This document shows positions 23,349-31,826 of a stretch of 48,861 nt of DNA, piece after piece. The position numbers and the translations under genes were made by a program. The notes below the pieces were generated by a model. The model did not search any database and was not told where the DNA came from. It saw nothing but the letters and a program-made list of their open reading frames with translations. Position 1 is the stretch's first letter. Each line of letters opens with the position of its first letter. Source of the stretch: an uncultured Oscillospiraceae bacterium (lineage in GTDB: Bacteria; Bacillota; Clostridia; Oscillospirales; Oscillospiraceae); assembly GCA_934670025.1 (NCBI GenBank), contig CAKUOS010000008.1, positions 1 to 48,861 of the forward strand. The letters run 5' to 3'.

Positions 23349-23516
23349 AACCAAACCGCAAACTTGGTTTGCGGTTTGGAAAGGAGGAAACGAGCTTAGA
23401 GAATAAAAAAACCGAAACGCAAACTCGGTTTGCGTTTCGGAAAGGAAGAAACGGATTTAGAGAATAAGAGGCGGCGCTTGCGGCGGCTCGTTTCGTCAAA
23501 GCCGTTTCTGACGTGC
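23349..23516. repeat. Tandem R2 repeats (copies C and D)
   Basis: Two R2 stems follow each other: copy C at 23351-23379 and copy D at 23412-23440, each a perfect 13-bp stem with a 3-base loop. Only copy D continues into the second arm pair (gaaacggattt near 23450 with aaagccgtttc near 23498). Differences between the two stems are compensatory. The block ends exactly at the gltX stop codon. Confidence 0.72.
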
Positions 23517-25001
23517 TTACGCTTGCAGCAGCGCGATGCCGGCCTTCACGCGGCGGATGGACTCGTCTTTGCCGAGCAGCGCGCACAGCTCCGTCGCGCC
23601 GCCGGGCGTCGAGGCTTTTCCGGACACGGCCACGCGCAGCGGCCAGAGCACGACAGAGTTTTTGACCTCCAGCTTTGCCGCCAGCTGCACCAGCGCATCA
23701 TAAAGCGCCTCGTTCGTCCACGTTTCAAGCCCTTCGAGCACGGGGACGATGGCCTGAAGCGACGAAAGGCTGTTTTCCAGCGTCGTCTTGGACTTTTTGT
23801 GGACATACAGCGCCGTGTCGTATGCGGGCAGCGCCTCGATGAAGTCCACGCGCCCGGGCAGATCGGACAGGATCTCGCACCGGGACTGCACCAGCGCGGC
23901 GACGGCCCGCAGATCGATCGCGGGATTCGTGATGACGGATTTCAGAACCGGCTCCGCCTTGGCGTAGAACGCCTCGGGCGAGAGCTTTTTCATATATTCC
24001 GCGTTCATCCAGCGCAGCTTGTTGATGTCGAACACGGCCGGGGATTTGGAGATACCGGAAATGTCGAAAATTTCGGCAAGCTCGCCGAGCGTATAGAACT
24101 CGCGCTCGGCGTTTTCGCCCTTCGGACTCCAGCCCAGCAGCGCCACGTAGTTGAGCACGGCCTCGGTGAGATATCCCTCGCGGATGAGATCCTCGTAGCT
24201 CGGATCGCCGTGCCGCTTGGACATCTTGTGCTGCGCGTCGCGCATGACGGGCGAGCAGTGGACATACGTGGGGATCTCCCAGCCGAACGATTCGTACAAA
24301 AGATTGTACTTCGGCGCGGAGGACAGATACTCGCTGCCGCGCACGACGTGCGTGATGCCCATGAGATGGTCGTCGACGACGTTGGCGAAGTTATACGTCG
24401 GCAGACCGTCGGATTTCAGGAGCACCTGATCCTCCAGCTCCTGATTTTCCACGGTGATGTCGCCGAAGGAGGCGTCGTGGAACGTGGTCGTACCCTCGTG
24501 CGGGATGCGCTGGCGGATAACGAACGGCTCGCCGGCCGCGGCGCGCGCCTCGGCCTCTTCCAGCGGCAGATCGCGGCACGCGCAGACGTGCTTTCTGATC
24601 TCGCCGGTCTTTTCCGCGTCGTCCTCGTCCGATTTGCGGCAGAAGCAGTAATACGCGCCGCCCTTTTTGCACAGGAGCTTCGCGTATTTTCCGAACAGCT
24701 CGCGCCGCTCGGACTGCACATACGGCCCCACCGGGCCGCCGACGTCGGGGCCTTCGTCGTGATCGAGGCCGCATTCGGCCATCGTCTTGTAGATCACGTC
24801 GACCGCACCCTCGACCAGACGGCCCTGATCGGTGTCTTCGATGCGGAGAATGAACTTGCCGTGATGGCGGCGGGCGATGAGCCAGGTATAGAGCGCCGTG
24901 CGCAGATTGCCGACGTGCATATAGCCCGTGGGGCTCGGCGCAAAGCGCGTGCGGACCTCGCCGTGCGGGATGCGCGCTTCCATCTGCTCAAAAAAATCCA
25001 T
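23517..25001 (-). CDS. gltX: Glutamyl-tRNA synthetase
   Basis: A 494-residue class I synthetase charging tRNA-Glu. The HIGH-type motif is in APSPTGYMHVGNLR and the KMSKS motif is HKMSKRHGD. Between them lies the CP1 insertion with cysteines (YCFCRK and HVCACRD) of the zinc-containing type. ATG 25001 is chosen because ggagg at 25010-25014 precedes it by 8 bases and the protein begins just before the Rossmann fold; the frame upstream is non-coding and antisense to trpS. Transcribed divergently from trpS with back-to-back promoters. Confidence 0.95.
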   Translation of the reverse strand: MDFFEQMEARIPHGEVRTRFAPSPTGYMHVGNLRTALYTWLIARRHHGKFILRIEDTDQGRLVEGAVDVIYKTMAECGLDHDEGPDVGGPVGPYVQSERRELFGKYAKLLCKKGGAYYCFCRKSDEDDAEKTGEIRKHVCACRDLPLEEAEARAAAGEPFVIRQRIPHEGTTTFHDASFGDITVENQELEDQVLLKSDGLPTYNFANVVDDHLMGITHVVRGSEYLSSAPKYNLLYESFGWEIPTYVHCSPVMRDAQHKMSKRHGDPSYEDLIREGYLTEAVLNYVALLGWSPKGENAEREFYTLGELAEIFDISGISKSPAVFDINKLRWMNAEYMKKLSPEAFYAKAEPVLKSVITNPAIDLRAVAALVQSRCEILSDLPGRVDFIEALPAYDTALYVHKKSKTTLENSLSSLQAIVPVLEGLETWTNEALYDALVQLAAKLEVKNSVVLWPLRVAVSGKASTPGGATELCALLGKDESIRRVKAGIALLQA

Positions 25002-25034
25002 GCGTTTTGCCTCCAAATCGAGTAGTTTTCTGTG

Positions 25035-25063
25035 ATTATACAGTTTTTTCGAGAAAGAGTCAA
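25035..25063 (-). promoter_or_regulatory. gltX promoter
   Basis: On the minus strand TTGACT (25058-25063), 17-base spacer, perfect TATAAT (25035-25040). Confidence 0.82.
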
Positions 25064-25070
25064 TCGCGGA

Positions 25071-25099
25071 TTGCGCATCGGCGCGCTTTGTGCTAAAAT
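25071..25099 (+). promoter_or_regulatory. trpS promoter
   Basis: TTGCGC (25071-25076), 17-base spacer, TAAAAT (25094-25099). Its -35 is only seven bases from the gltX -35 on the other strand, so the two promoters probably compete. The leader of about 45 bases is too short for a T-box. Confidence 0.72.
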
Positions 25100-25148
25100 A
25101 TCCCCAACTATGGACATATCCATGTACAGCAGAAAGAAGGATCAAATC

Positions 25149-26141
25149 ATGGACGAGAAAAAACGCATTTTTTCCGGCATTCAGCCGAGCGGCGATCTGA
25201 CGCTGGGCTCTTATATGGGCGCGATCAAAAACTGGGTCGCATTGCAGGACGAATACGACTGCCTGTACTGCATCGTCGATATGCACGCCATCACCGTGCG
25301 GCAGGTGCCGGCCGATCTGCGCCGGCGGAGTCTGGAGCAGCTCGCGCAGTATATCGCCTGCGGCCTCGACCCGCAGAAGAACATCATGTTCATCCAGTCG
25401 CACGTGCCGCAGCACGCGGAGCTGAGCTGGATTCTCGGCTGCTACACGCAGTTCGGCGAGCTGTCGAGAATGACGCAGTTCAAGATGAAGTCGCAGCAGC
25501 ACGCCGACAACATTACCGCCGGTCTTTTCACCTACCCGGTCCTGATGGCGGCCGACATTCTTCTCTATCAGGCGGATCTTGTGCCCGTCGGCGAGGATCA
25601 GAAGCAGCACGTTGAGCTCTGCCGCAACATCGCCATGCGCTTCAACAATTCCTTCCCCGACACATTTAAACTCCCCGAGCCGTTCATCCCCAAAATGGGC
25701 GCGCGCATCATGAGCCTCGGCAACCCCGAGAATAAGATGTCCAAGTCCGATCCCGACGGCTGCGTGTTCCTTATGGACAAGCCCGAGGATATCATGCGCA
25801 AGTTCAAGCGCGCCGTGACCGACTGCGAGACGGCCGTGCGCTTTGATAAGGAAAACAAGCCCGGCATCTCGAACCTCCTGACGATCTACTGCGCCGCGAC
25901 CGGCAAGACGATCGAGCAGGCCGAGGCCGAATTTGCCGATCAGGGCTACGGCGTGTTCAAGCCCGCCGTCGGCGAGGCCGTCGTGGAGCTTGTCCGCCCC
26001 ATCCGCGAGAAGACCACGCAGCTGCTCGGCGACAAGGCGTATCTTGAGAGCGTCTACAAAGAGGGCGCGGAGCGCGCAGGCTATCTTGCCAACAAGACGC
26101 TCCGCAAGGTCTATAAAAAGGTCGGCTTCGTCGCAAGATAA
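25149..26141 (+). CDS. trpS: Tryptophanyl-tRNA synthetase
   Basis: A 330-residue class I synthetase charging tRNA-Trp. The N-terminal SGIQPSGDLTLGSYMGAI contains the HIGH-like motif (TLGSY), KMSKS is exact in ENKMSKSDPDG, and MAADILLYQADLVPVGEDQKQH is the tryptophan/tRNA-binding core. ATG 25149 has an aaagaagg site. Length is normal for bacteria. Confidence 0.95.
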   Translation: MDEKKRIFSGIQPSGDLTLGSYMGAIKNWVALQDEYDCLYCIVDMHAITVRQVPADLRRRSLEQLAQYIACGLDPQKNIMFIQSHVPQHAELSWILGCYTQFGELSRMTQFKMKSQQHADNITAGLFTYPVLMAADILLYQADLVPVGEDQKQHVELCRNIAMRFNNSFPDTFKLPEPFIPKMGARIMSLGNPENKMSKSDPDGCVFLMDKPEDIMRKFKRAVTDCETAVRFDKENKPGISNLLTIYCAATGKTIEQAEAEFADQGYGVFKPAVGEAVVELVRPIREKTTQLLGDKAYLESVYKEGAERAGYLANKTLRKVYKKVGFVAR

Positions 26142-26165
26142 CGGCAGAAACGATTTTGCCGGCCC

Positions 26166-26410
26166 GACCTCTCCGTCAGCTTCGCTGACACCTCCCCTTC
26201 ACAAGGGGAGGCTTGAGACGGTGCGTGATCCAAGGCTCCCCTTTTAAGGGGCAAAGGGGGGTAGGGATGCTGGCGCGAAGCGCCTGAGAGGTCCAGCAGA
26301 GGGGCAACGGCAAGGAGAGGAAGCCTTTCGGCGAATTCGTACTGCCTGCCCGACCTCTCCGGCTCGCTGCGCTCGCCACCTCCCCTTGCGAAGGGGAGGC
26401 TTGGACGGTG
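26166..26410. repeat. R3-family repeats: one full and one partial copy
   Basis: The full copy runs from gacctctc (26166-26173) to gagaggtc (26286-26293), with hairpins of the cagcttcgctg and ctccccttcacaaggggag types. A second, truncated copy starts at gacctctc 26352 and fades near 26405. Together they fill most of the 346-base gap between trpS and the TagO-like gene. No promoter for the latter is obvious. Confidence 0.7.
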
Positions 26411-26487
26411 CAAATCGCAGGAGCCTTGGAAATCACAGAAGGTCAACACAGGGGCGGCACTGCCCCGCAAGAGGTTCAACAATCACT

Positions 26488-27576
26488 ATGACAACAAAAC
26501 AAGTCGTTTATATGCTGCTGGCCATGCTGGTGGCGGCGGCGGTGTCGTTTGCGACCACGCCGCTCGTCAAACTCCTGGCCTGCAAGGTCGGCGCGATCGA
26601 CGTGCCGAAGGATAACCGCAGGATGCACAAGGTACCCATCCCCCGCATGGGCGGTCTCGCCATTTTCCTGGCGTTTCTGCTGTCCGTGCTCGTCTTCGCC
26701 GACATCGACCGGCAGATGCAGGGCATCCTGCTCGGCTCGGTGATGATCGTCATCCTCGGCGTGCTGGACGATATCATGGCGCTCAAGGCGCTGCCGAAGC
26801 TCTTCGTCCAGATCGCCGCCGCGGGCGTCGCGGTGTGGCACGGCTGCACGATCCAGTTCGTGTCGAACCCCAACGTCTTCTCCGAGGCGACGTATCTGAA
26901 CCTCGGCTGGCTGTCGATCCCGGTGACGATCATCTGGATCGTCGCCATCACAAACGCCGTCAACTTCATTGACGGCCTCGACGGGCTGGCCGTCGGCGTG
27001 TCGGCCATCTCCACGGCGTCCTTGATCGTCATCGCGCTCATGGTCAGCGAGGGCAACATCGCCGTCATCCTCTGCGCGCTCTTCGGCGCGTGCCTCGGCT
27101 TTATCCCGTACAATTTTAACCCCGCCAAGATCTTCATGGGCGACACCGGCTCGACATTTCTGGGCTATATCCTCGCCACGCTGTCGGTCACGGGTCTTTT
27201 CAAGATGTACGCCATCATTTCCTTCGCGGTGCCGTTCCTCATCCTCGGCATCCCGATCTTCGATATCTGCTTCGCATTCCTGCGCCGCATCGCCCACGGC
27301 CAGAACCCGATGAAGGCCGACCGCGGCCATTTCCACCACCGGCTGATCGACATGGGCTTCTCGCAGAAGCAGTCCGTCGCCATCGCGTATATGCTGACCG
27401 GCATTCTCGGCCTTGCGGCCGTGGTGCTGACAAGCTCCGGAGAACTCAAGGCGCTTTTGCTCATCGCGGCGATCTTTGTCGTCAGCGCCATCGGCTTCCG
27501 CATGATCTTTGCGAAGCCCGACGCGCCTGCCGGCGAAGAAAAACCGGACGAAACACAGGAGGGACCGCATGAATAA
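26488..27576 (+). CDS. Undecaprenyl-phosphate GlcNAc-1-phosphate transferase (TagO/WecA family)
   Basis: A 362-residue polytopic membrane enzyme that transfers GlcNAc-1-P to the lipid carrier, the first step of wall teichoic acid or similar polymer synthesis. Motifs: MHKVPIPRMGGLAIF, the Mg-binding GVLDDIMALK, NAVNFIDGLDGLAVG, MGDTGSTFLGY and the family HIHHxxxxxG-type GHFHHRLIDMG. ATG 26488 follows an aagagg site. The gene overlaps the epimerase start by eight bases. Confidence 0.92.
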   Translation: MTTKQVVYMLLAMLVAAAVSFATTPLVKLLACKVGAIDVPKDNRRMHKVPIPRMGGLAIFLAFLLSVLVFADIDRQMQGILLGSVMIVILGVLDDIMALKALPKLFVQIAAAGVAVWHGCTIQFVSNPNVFSEATYLNLGWLSIPVTIIWIVAITNAVNFIDGLDGLAVGVSAISTASLIVIALMVSEGNIAVILCALFGACLGFIPYNFNPAKIFMGDTGSTFLGYILATLSVTGLFKMYAIISFAVPFLILGIPIFDICFAFLRRIAHGQNPMKADRGHFHHRLIDMGFSQKQSVAIAYMLTGILGLAAVVLTSSGELKALLLIAAIFVVSAIGFRMIFAKPDAPAGEEKPDETQEGPHE

Positions 27577-28711
27577 GCTCAAAGTCATGTCCGTCTTCGG
27601 CACGCGGCCGGAGGCGATCAAAATGGCGCCGCTCGTCAAGGCGCTGCAATCCTGCGGCGAGATTGAAAGCATCGTCTGCCTGACGGGTCAGCACCGCGAG
27701 ATGCTCGACTCCGTGATGGACATCTTCCATCTGACGGGCGATTACGACCTGCATATCATGGAAAAGCGGCAGACGCTCTCGACCATCACGACAAAGGCGC
27801 TGCTGGGCATGGAATCCGTGCTGGACGAGGCAAAGCCCGATCTTGTGCTCGTCCACGGCGACACATCCACGACGTTTGCCGGCGCGCTGGCTGCGTTTTA
27901 CCATCAGGTGAAGGTCGGCCACGTGGAGGCCGGGCTTCGCACGTGGGATAAATACTCCCCGTTCCCGGAGGAGATGAACCGCACGCTCGTCGGCGACATT
28001 GCCGACCTGCACTTCTCGCCGACGAAGGCCAACGCGGACAATCTGCGCCGCGAATCCGTCATGGGCGAGGTTTTCATCACCGGCAACACCGCCATCGACG
28101 CCATGCAGTACACCGTGCGGGACGATTTCGTCTTCCCGACGCAGCTGCTGAACGAGCTGGATTTCAAAAACCGCCGCATCATCGCCGTCACGTGCCACCG
28201 GCGCGAGAATTACGGCAAGCCGATGGAGGACATCATGCACGCGATTCTGGACGTGGTGGACGCGCATCCGGACGTTGAGGTCGTCTACCCGGTGCATCTG
28301 AGTCCCGTCGTGCGCGAGTGCGTGTTCCCCATCCTCGGCGGGCACGAACGCATTCACCTCATCGACCCCGTCGACGTCGAGGAGATGCACAACCTCATCG
28401 CGCGCTGCCACATGGTCATGACCGACTCCGGAGGCCTCCAGGAGGAGGCGCCCGCGCTCGGCAAGCCCGTGCTTGTCATGCGCCGCGAGACGGAACGGCC
28501 CGAGGCCGTCGCCGCCGGTACGGCAAAGCTCGCGGGCGTGGAAAAGGACACGATCGTGCATCTTGCGAACGAGCTGCTGGACGACCCGGCGGCGTATGCG
28601 AAAATGGCAAAGGCCGTCAACCCCTACGGCGACGGCCACGCAAGCGAGCGGATCGTGCAGGCCATCCTCTGGCACTTCGGCCGTGCGGCGCAAAGACCCG
28701 CTGATTTTTAA
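27569..28711 (+). CDS. wecB: UDP-N-acetylglucosamine 2-epimerase (non-hydrolysing)
   Basis: A 380-residue cytoplasmic enzyme converting UDP-GlcNAc to UDP-ManNAc. Start VMSVFGTRPEAIKMAPLV is diagnostic; other marks are VHGDTSTTFAGALAAF, HVEAGLRT, ITGNTAIDAM, TCHRRENYG and TDSGGLQEEAPALGKPVLVMR. The ATG lies inside the 3' end of the TagO-like gene behind caggaggga. UDP-ManNAc is the second sugar of the common teichoic-acid linkage unit, so the pair makes biochemical sense. The symbol mnaA is used in Bacillus. Confidence 0.94.
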   Translation: MNKLKVMSVFGTRPEAIKMAPLVKALQSCGEIESIVCLTGQHREMLDSVMDIFHLTGDYDLHIMEKRQTLSTITTKALLGMESVLDEAKPDLVLVHGDTSTTFAGALAAFYHQVKVGHVEAGLRTWDKYSPFPEEMNRTLVGDIADLHFSPTKANADNLRRESVMGEVFITGNTAIDAMQYTVRDDFVFPTQLLNELDFKNRRIIAVTCHRRENYGKPMEDIMHAILDVVDAHPDVEVVYPVHLSPVVRECVFPILGGHERIHLIDPVDVEEMHNLIARCHMVMTDSGGLQEEAPALGKPVLVMRRETERPEAVAAGTAKLAGVEKDTIVHLANELLDDPAAYAKMAKAVNPYGDGHASERIVQAILWHFGRAAQRPADF

Positions 28712-28745
28712 GAATTTTCAGGGCGAAGCCGCCGCGTGAAGGGAG

Positions 28746-29531
28746 ATGACGGCTACGGAGCAGAATCAGAAAAATATGCGGACGCTGCTCATGTTCTGCG
28801 CGGCGACACTGGCCGTCATCGGCGTGATCGCGGCGCTGTTCATCGGCAATCTGCGGCAGAACAGCCGCGAGGCCATCGTCCTGCCCGACAGCGGCGCGCA
28901 GAGCGCGCCGGCCGGCGAACCGGCGGACGCGCGGCAGCCGCAGCTGCTGACCGTCAGCCGTGAAAACGTGCAGAGTATGGTCGCCACGCTCCGCCGCCCG
29001 TCGTACTACCGACAGAGCTATACCATCACGCGCAGGATGAACGGCGCGAGCTTTGAGACAACCGCCGAGATCTGGGTCTCGGACACGCGCGTGTGCGCCG
29101 TTCTGCGGACCGGCTCGATGGAAAAGCACATCCTGACCGACGGGCAGACGCTCTACCTCTGGTACGCGGACGATACGAAGGCAAAGGCGCTTGCGGTGCG
29201 CGAGGATATGACGATGGACGCGCTGATCGGCATCCCGACATATGAGCAGCTCGGCACGCTTGCGCCCGAGACGATCACCGACGGCGAATTCATCACCGAC
29301 GACCGCTACGAATCCGGGCAGCAGATCTTCGCTGCCGCGGAAGACGGCGCGGTGCGCCGCGAATACTGGATCAGCCTCAGCAGCGGTCTTCTGACCGAAG
29401 CGATCCTCAAATCGGACGGCGAGACGGTCTATGACGCGCTGCAAACGGAGCTGGAGCTGCTTGCGGCCGGCGACGAGGCGTTCGACGACGTGTTCGTCCT
29501 GCCCGACGGCACCGCGCCGTTCAGCGAATAA
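28746..29531 (+). CDS. Membrane-anchored extracytoplasmic protein, unknown function
   Basis: A 261-residue protein with one N-terminal transmembrane anchor (about residues 12-34, LLMFCAATLAVIGVIAALFIG) and a soluble outside domain. That domain is a mix of strands (SYTITRRMNG, FETTAEIWVS, HILTDGQTLYLWY) suggesting a LolA/outer-lipoprotein-carrier-like or DUF4340-like sheet. No catalytic motif is visible. ATG 28746 lies directly behind aaggg, closer than usual; a later in-frame ATG at 28776 would still keep the anchor. Follows the epimerase by 34 bases and is probably in the same operon. Confidence 0.7.
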   Translation: MTATEQNQKNMRTLLMFCAATLAVIGVIAALFIGNLRQNSREAIVLPDSGAQSAPAGEPADARQPQLLTVSRENVQSMVATLRRPSYYRQSYTITRRMNGASFETTAEIWVSDTRVCAVLRTGSMEKHILTDGQTLYLWYADDTKAKALAVREDMTMDALIGIPTYEQLGTLAPETITDGEFITDDRYESGQQIFAAAEDGAVRREYWISLSSGLLTEAILKSDGETVYDALQTELELLAAGDEAFDDVFVLPDGTAPFSE

Positions 29532-29538
29532 GTACCAT

Positions 29539-29823
29539 TTATAACAACAGAAACGCCGCGGCGGTCAGGATGACGCTCAAAGAGTCCTCCTCTTCGCCGT
29601 CGACGTACAGCAGCAGCAGGATCAGCAGCACCAGCAGATCGCCGGCGTCCATGCCGCGCGGCAGCAGCCGTTCGAGCAGGTCCTTCAAAGACCGGCCGGG
29701 CGCACCTGCGCCGGGCGGCGGCGGAGGCGGCACAGGCGCGGGCGCGGGATTTGGAACCGGCTGCGGCGCGGGCTGCGGCCGGTAGACGCCCGAGGCGTCG
29801 GGGATATAGCGGTGATACGTCAT
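29539..29823 (-). CDS. Proline-rich small membrane protein (third gene of a small-protein operon)
   Basis: A 94-residue protein: a Tyr/Pro/Ala-rich N-terminus (PQPAPQPVPNPAPAPVPPPP), a short helix SLKDLLERLLPRGMDAG, then a hydrophobic run DLLVLLILLLLYV, an acidic turn DGEEED and a second hydrophobic run to the end. It looks like a membrane hairpin with a flexible cytoplasmic arm. Start overlaps the previous gene (ATGA at 29820-29823). No family is assigned. Confidence 0.68.
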   Translation of the reverse strand: MTYHRYIPDASGVYRPQPAPQPVPNPAPAPVPPPPPPGAGAPGRSLKDLLERLLPRGMDAGDLLVLLILLLLYVDGEEEDSLSVILTAAAFLLL

Positions 29824-30185
29824 GGTCCCTCCCTCCTGCGGTTCGCAAGCAGTCCGCTTGCAAGCCCCGCGAGCTTCGCCGCCTGTAGGGCGCGCTCGAT
29901 CTTTTCCTGACGATCCTTGCGAAGAAATGGCCGCAGCGCCTGCAACAGCGCCTCCTGGCGCGATGCGCCGCGCGGCTGCGGCGCAAAGGATCCGGCTGCC
30001 TTCGCGGGCGCGGGTTCCGGTGCGGACACAGGCAAGACGGGTTCCGGTGCGGGCGAAGCGGGCTCCGGTGCCGGCGGCGCGGGCGCGTCCTGCCCGAGGC
30101 CGAGCGAGCCTGCCAGCGCGCGCAGCTCGTTCAGCTGCGCGGGATCGTCCAATACGGCGCGCAGCGCGCGCTCAAGCTCATCCAT
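29820..30185 (-). CDS. Helical protein with Pro/Ala/Glu linker (second gene of a small-protein operon)
   Basis: A 121-residue protein: an N-terminal helix (MDELERALRAVLDDPAQLNELRALAGSLG-like), a 35-residue Pro/Ala/Glu linker, and a C-terminal basic helical domain (ALLQALRPFLRKDRQEKIERALQAAKLAGLA). ATG 30185 lies within the end of the preceding gene, an eight-base overlap. Similar helix-linker-helix proteins accompany the same neighbours in other Clostridia from general recollection; function is unknown. Confidence 0.68.
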   Translation of the reverse strand: MDELERALRAVLDDPAQLNELRALAGSLGLGQDAPAPPAPEPASPAPEPVLPVSAPEPAPAKAAGSFAPQPRGASRQEALLQALRPFLRKDRQEKIERALQAAKLAGLASGLLANRRREGP

Positions 30186-30414
30186 CGAGCTGCCGCAGCA
30201 GCGCCTGCGCCTCGTCCGTCTCCAATACGGGCCGCAAAAGGGCATAGGCCTGCGCGTGATCGCCCTGCGCGGCGGCGGCAGCCGCCTGACGCAGCGCCGC
30301 GCCGCCGTTCGCGGCCAGCAGCCGCAGGAGCTGCTTCCCCGCCGGGGACGCGAGCACACGGCGCAGCTGCGCCTCGGAAAACGCGCCGTTCGGCGCCTGA
30401 AAAGAAGCGTTCAT
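30178..30414 (-). CDS. Small helical protein (first gene of a small-protein operon)
   Basis: A 78-residue all-helical protein (SEAQLRRVLASPAGKQLLRLLA, GGAALRQAAAAAAQGDHAQAYALL, ETDEAQALLRQLDG). ATG 30414 follows an aggaggcattgc ribosome site. It opens a three-gene minus-strand operon with mutual overlaps, convergent with the membrane-anchored protein at 28746-29531. Confidence 0.68.
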   Translation of the reverse strand: MNASFQAPNGAFSEAQLRRVLASPAGKQLLRLLAANGGAALRQAAAAAAQGDHAQAYALLRPVLETDEAQALLRQLDG

Positions 30415-30484
30415 GCAATGCCTCCTGTTCTGAGAACTGAACCTGCTACAAGGATATGCGCGCGCGGCGCGAAAGGTGACACGA

Positions 30485-30955
30485 ATGAAGCTGCTTGTTT
30501 TGTCGGATACGCACCGGAGCCTCGGCTTCGCGTGCGAGGCCATTGAAAAAGAACGCCCGGACGCGGTCGCGCATCTGGGCGATCATCTGTCCGACGCGGA
30601 GGATCTGTCCTTCGCGTACCCGGAACCGGATTTTTATTACGTACCCGGCAACTGCGATTACGAGCCAGCCGTGCGCCCGAGCATGACGATCGAGCTTGCG
30701 GGCGTGCGGATCTTTCTGACGCACGGGCACCTGTTCGGCGTCAAATCAGGCACGAAGGCGCTGTTATCCATGGCGAAGGACTGCGGCGCGCAGCTGGCGC
30801 TCTACGGGCATACGCACATTGCGAACCTGGAGGAGGCCAGCGGCGTGACGCTGCTCAATCCCGGCACGGCCGGGCGGCTCGGCCGCAGCAGCTATGCCGT
30901 GGCGGAACTGGAAAACGGCGGCTTTACGTGCCGCATCGAATACGATACGGAATGA
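30485..30955 (+). CDS. Metallophosphoesterase, YfcE/MJ0936 family
   Basis: A 156-residue single-domain phosphodiesterase with all calcineurin-like motifs: LVLSDTH, HLGDH, VPGNCDY, THGHLFG and YGHTH. It hydrolyses phosphodiester bonds using two metal ions; the physiological substrate is not predicted. ATG 30485 follows aaaggtg. It is nine bases before coaX and probably co-transcribed. Divergent from the small-protein operon. Confidence 0.9.
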   Translation: MKLLVLSDTHRSLGFACEAIEKERPDAVAHLGDHLSDAEDLSFAYPEPDFYYVPGNCDYEPAVRPSMTIELAGVRIFLTHGHLFGVKSGTKALLSMAKDCGAQLALYGHTHIANLEEASGVTLLNPGTAGRLGRSSYAVAELENGGFTCRIEYDTE

Positions 30956-30964
30956 GGAAGACCT

Positions 30965-31747
30965 ATGATCCTTGCAATTGACATCGGCAATACCAACATC
31001 GTGCTCGGCTGTATGCAGGGCAGGACGATCCAGGTCGAGGCGCGCATGGCGACCGACCTGCTCAAGACCTCCGACCAGTACTGCGTGGAGCTGAAGAATC
31101 TTCTGAGCCTGTATGAGGTTGACGTGCGCTCGATCGAGGGCGTGATCATCTCCTCCGTCGTGCCGCCGGTCCTCAACTCGTGCAAAACGGCCGTGCGCAA
31201 GCTGACGGGCAAAGTGCCCATGATCGTCGGCCCGGGCATCCGGACGGGTCTTAACATCCAGATGGAGAATCCCGCGCAGATCGGCAGCGATCTGATCGCT
31301 GCGGCGGTCGCCGCGCTCGACCGGTTCAAGCCGCCGCTCGTCATCGTCGACATGGGCACGGCCACGACCATCACCGCCATCGACAAAAACGGCGCGTATG
31401 TCGGCGGCTGCATCTGCCCTGGCCCGAAGCTCTCGGCCGAGGCGCTCAGCAGCCGCACCGCGCAGCTGCCGGCCATCAGTCTCGAAAGCCCGAAAAAGGC
31501 CGTCGGCAAAAATACCGTCGACGCCATGCGCAGCGGCGTCATGCTCGGCGCGGCCTGCATGGTCGACGGGCTCGCAGCCCGCATGGACGAGGAGCTCGGC
31601 GGCGGTTCGACGATCGTCGCCACCGGCGGCATCGCACGCTTCGTGCTGCCGATGTGCCGCAGCGAGATCATCTACGACCGCGATCTGCTTTTAAAGGGTC
31701 TGGCCATCCTCTATGAAAATAACTGCCGGGACAAGCGCGCGACCTGA
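30965..31747 (+). CDS. coaX: Type III pantothenate kinase
   Basis: A 260-residue ASKHA-fold kinase for the first step of coenzyme A synthesis. Motifs: LAIDIGNTNIVLG (phosphate-1), SSVVPPV, PGIRTGLNI, IVDMGTATTITAID (phosphate-2), GGCICPGPKLSAEAL and ATGGIARFV (adenosine). It needs a monovalent cation and is not inhibited by CoA in characterised relatives. A strong terminator follows within 15 bases. Confidence 0.95.
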   Translation: MILAIDIGNTNIVLGCMQGRTIQVEARMATDLLKTSDQYCVELKNLLSLYEVDVRSIEGVIISSVVPPVLNSCKTAVRKLTGKVPMIVGPGIRTGLNIQMENPAQIGSDLIAAAVAALDRFKPPLVIVDMGTATTITAIDKNGAYVGGCICPGPKLSAEALSSRTAQLPAISLESPKKAVGKNTVDAMRSGVMLGAACMVDGLAARMDEELGGGSTIVATGGIARFVLPMCRSEIIYDRDLLLKGLAILYENNCRDKRAT

Positions 31748-31761
31748 GCGCGCCCGGCGTA

Positions 31762-31798
31762 AAAAAGAGCCCTGCCGCACCGGCACAGGCTCTTTTTG
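31762..31798. terminator. Bidirectional intrinsic terminator after coaX
   Basis: Stem aaaaagagcc...ggctcttttt with inner ctgccg/cggcag; A-run and T-run flank it, so it serves coaX and the convergent small gene. Confidence 0.85.
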
Positions 31799-31826
31799 CG
31801 TATGACGGCGCGCAGGGCGGCAAAAG

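Noticed and set aside
23057..23467. 136-codon frame between the SLH-lysozyme and gltX
   Set aside because: It reads through R2 repeats and hairpins; the same repeat yields similar spurious peptides at other copies.
25100..25148. T-box leader for trpS
   Set aside because: Only about 45 bases lie between predicted start site and ATG, too short for a T-box, and no tggn-type T-box sequence is present.
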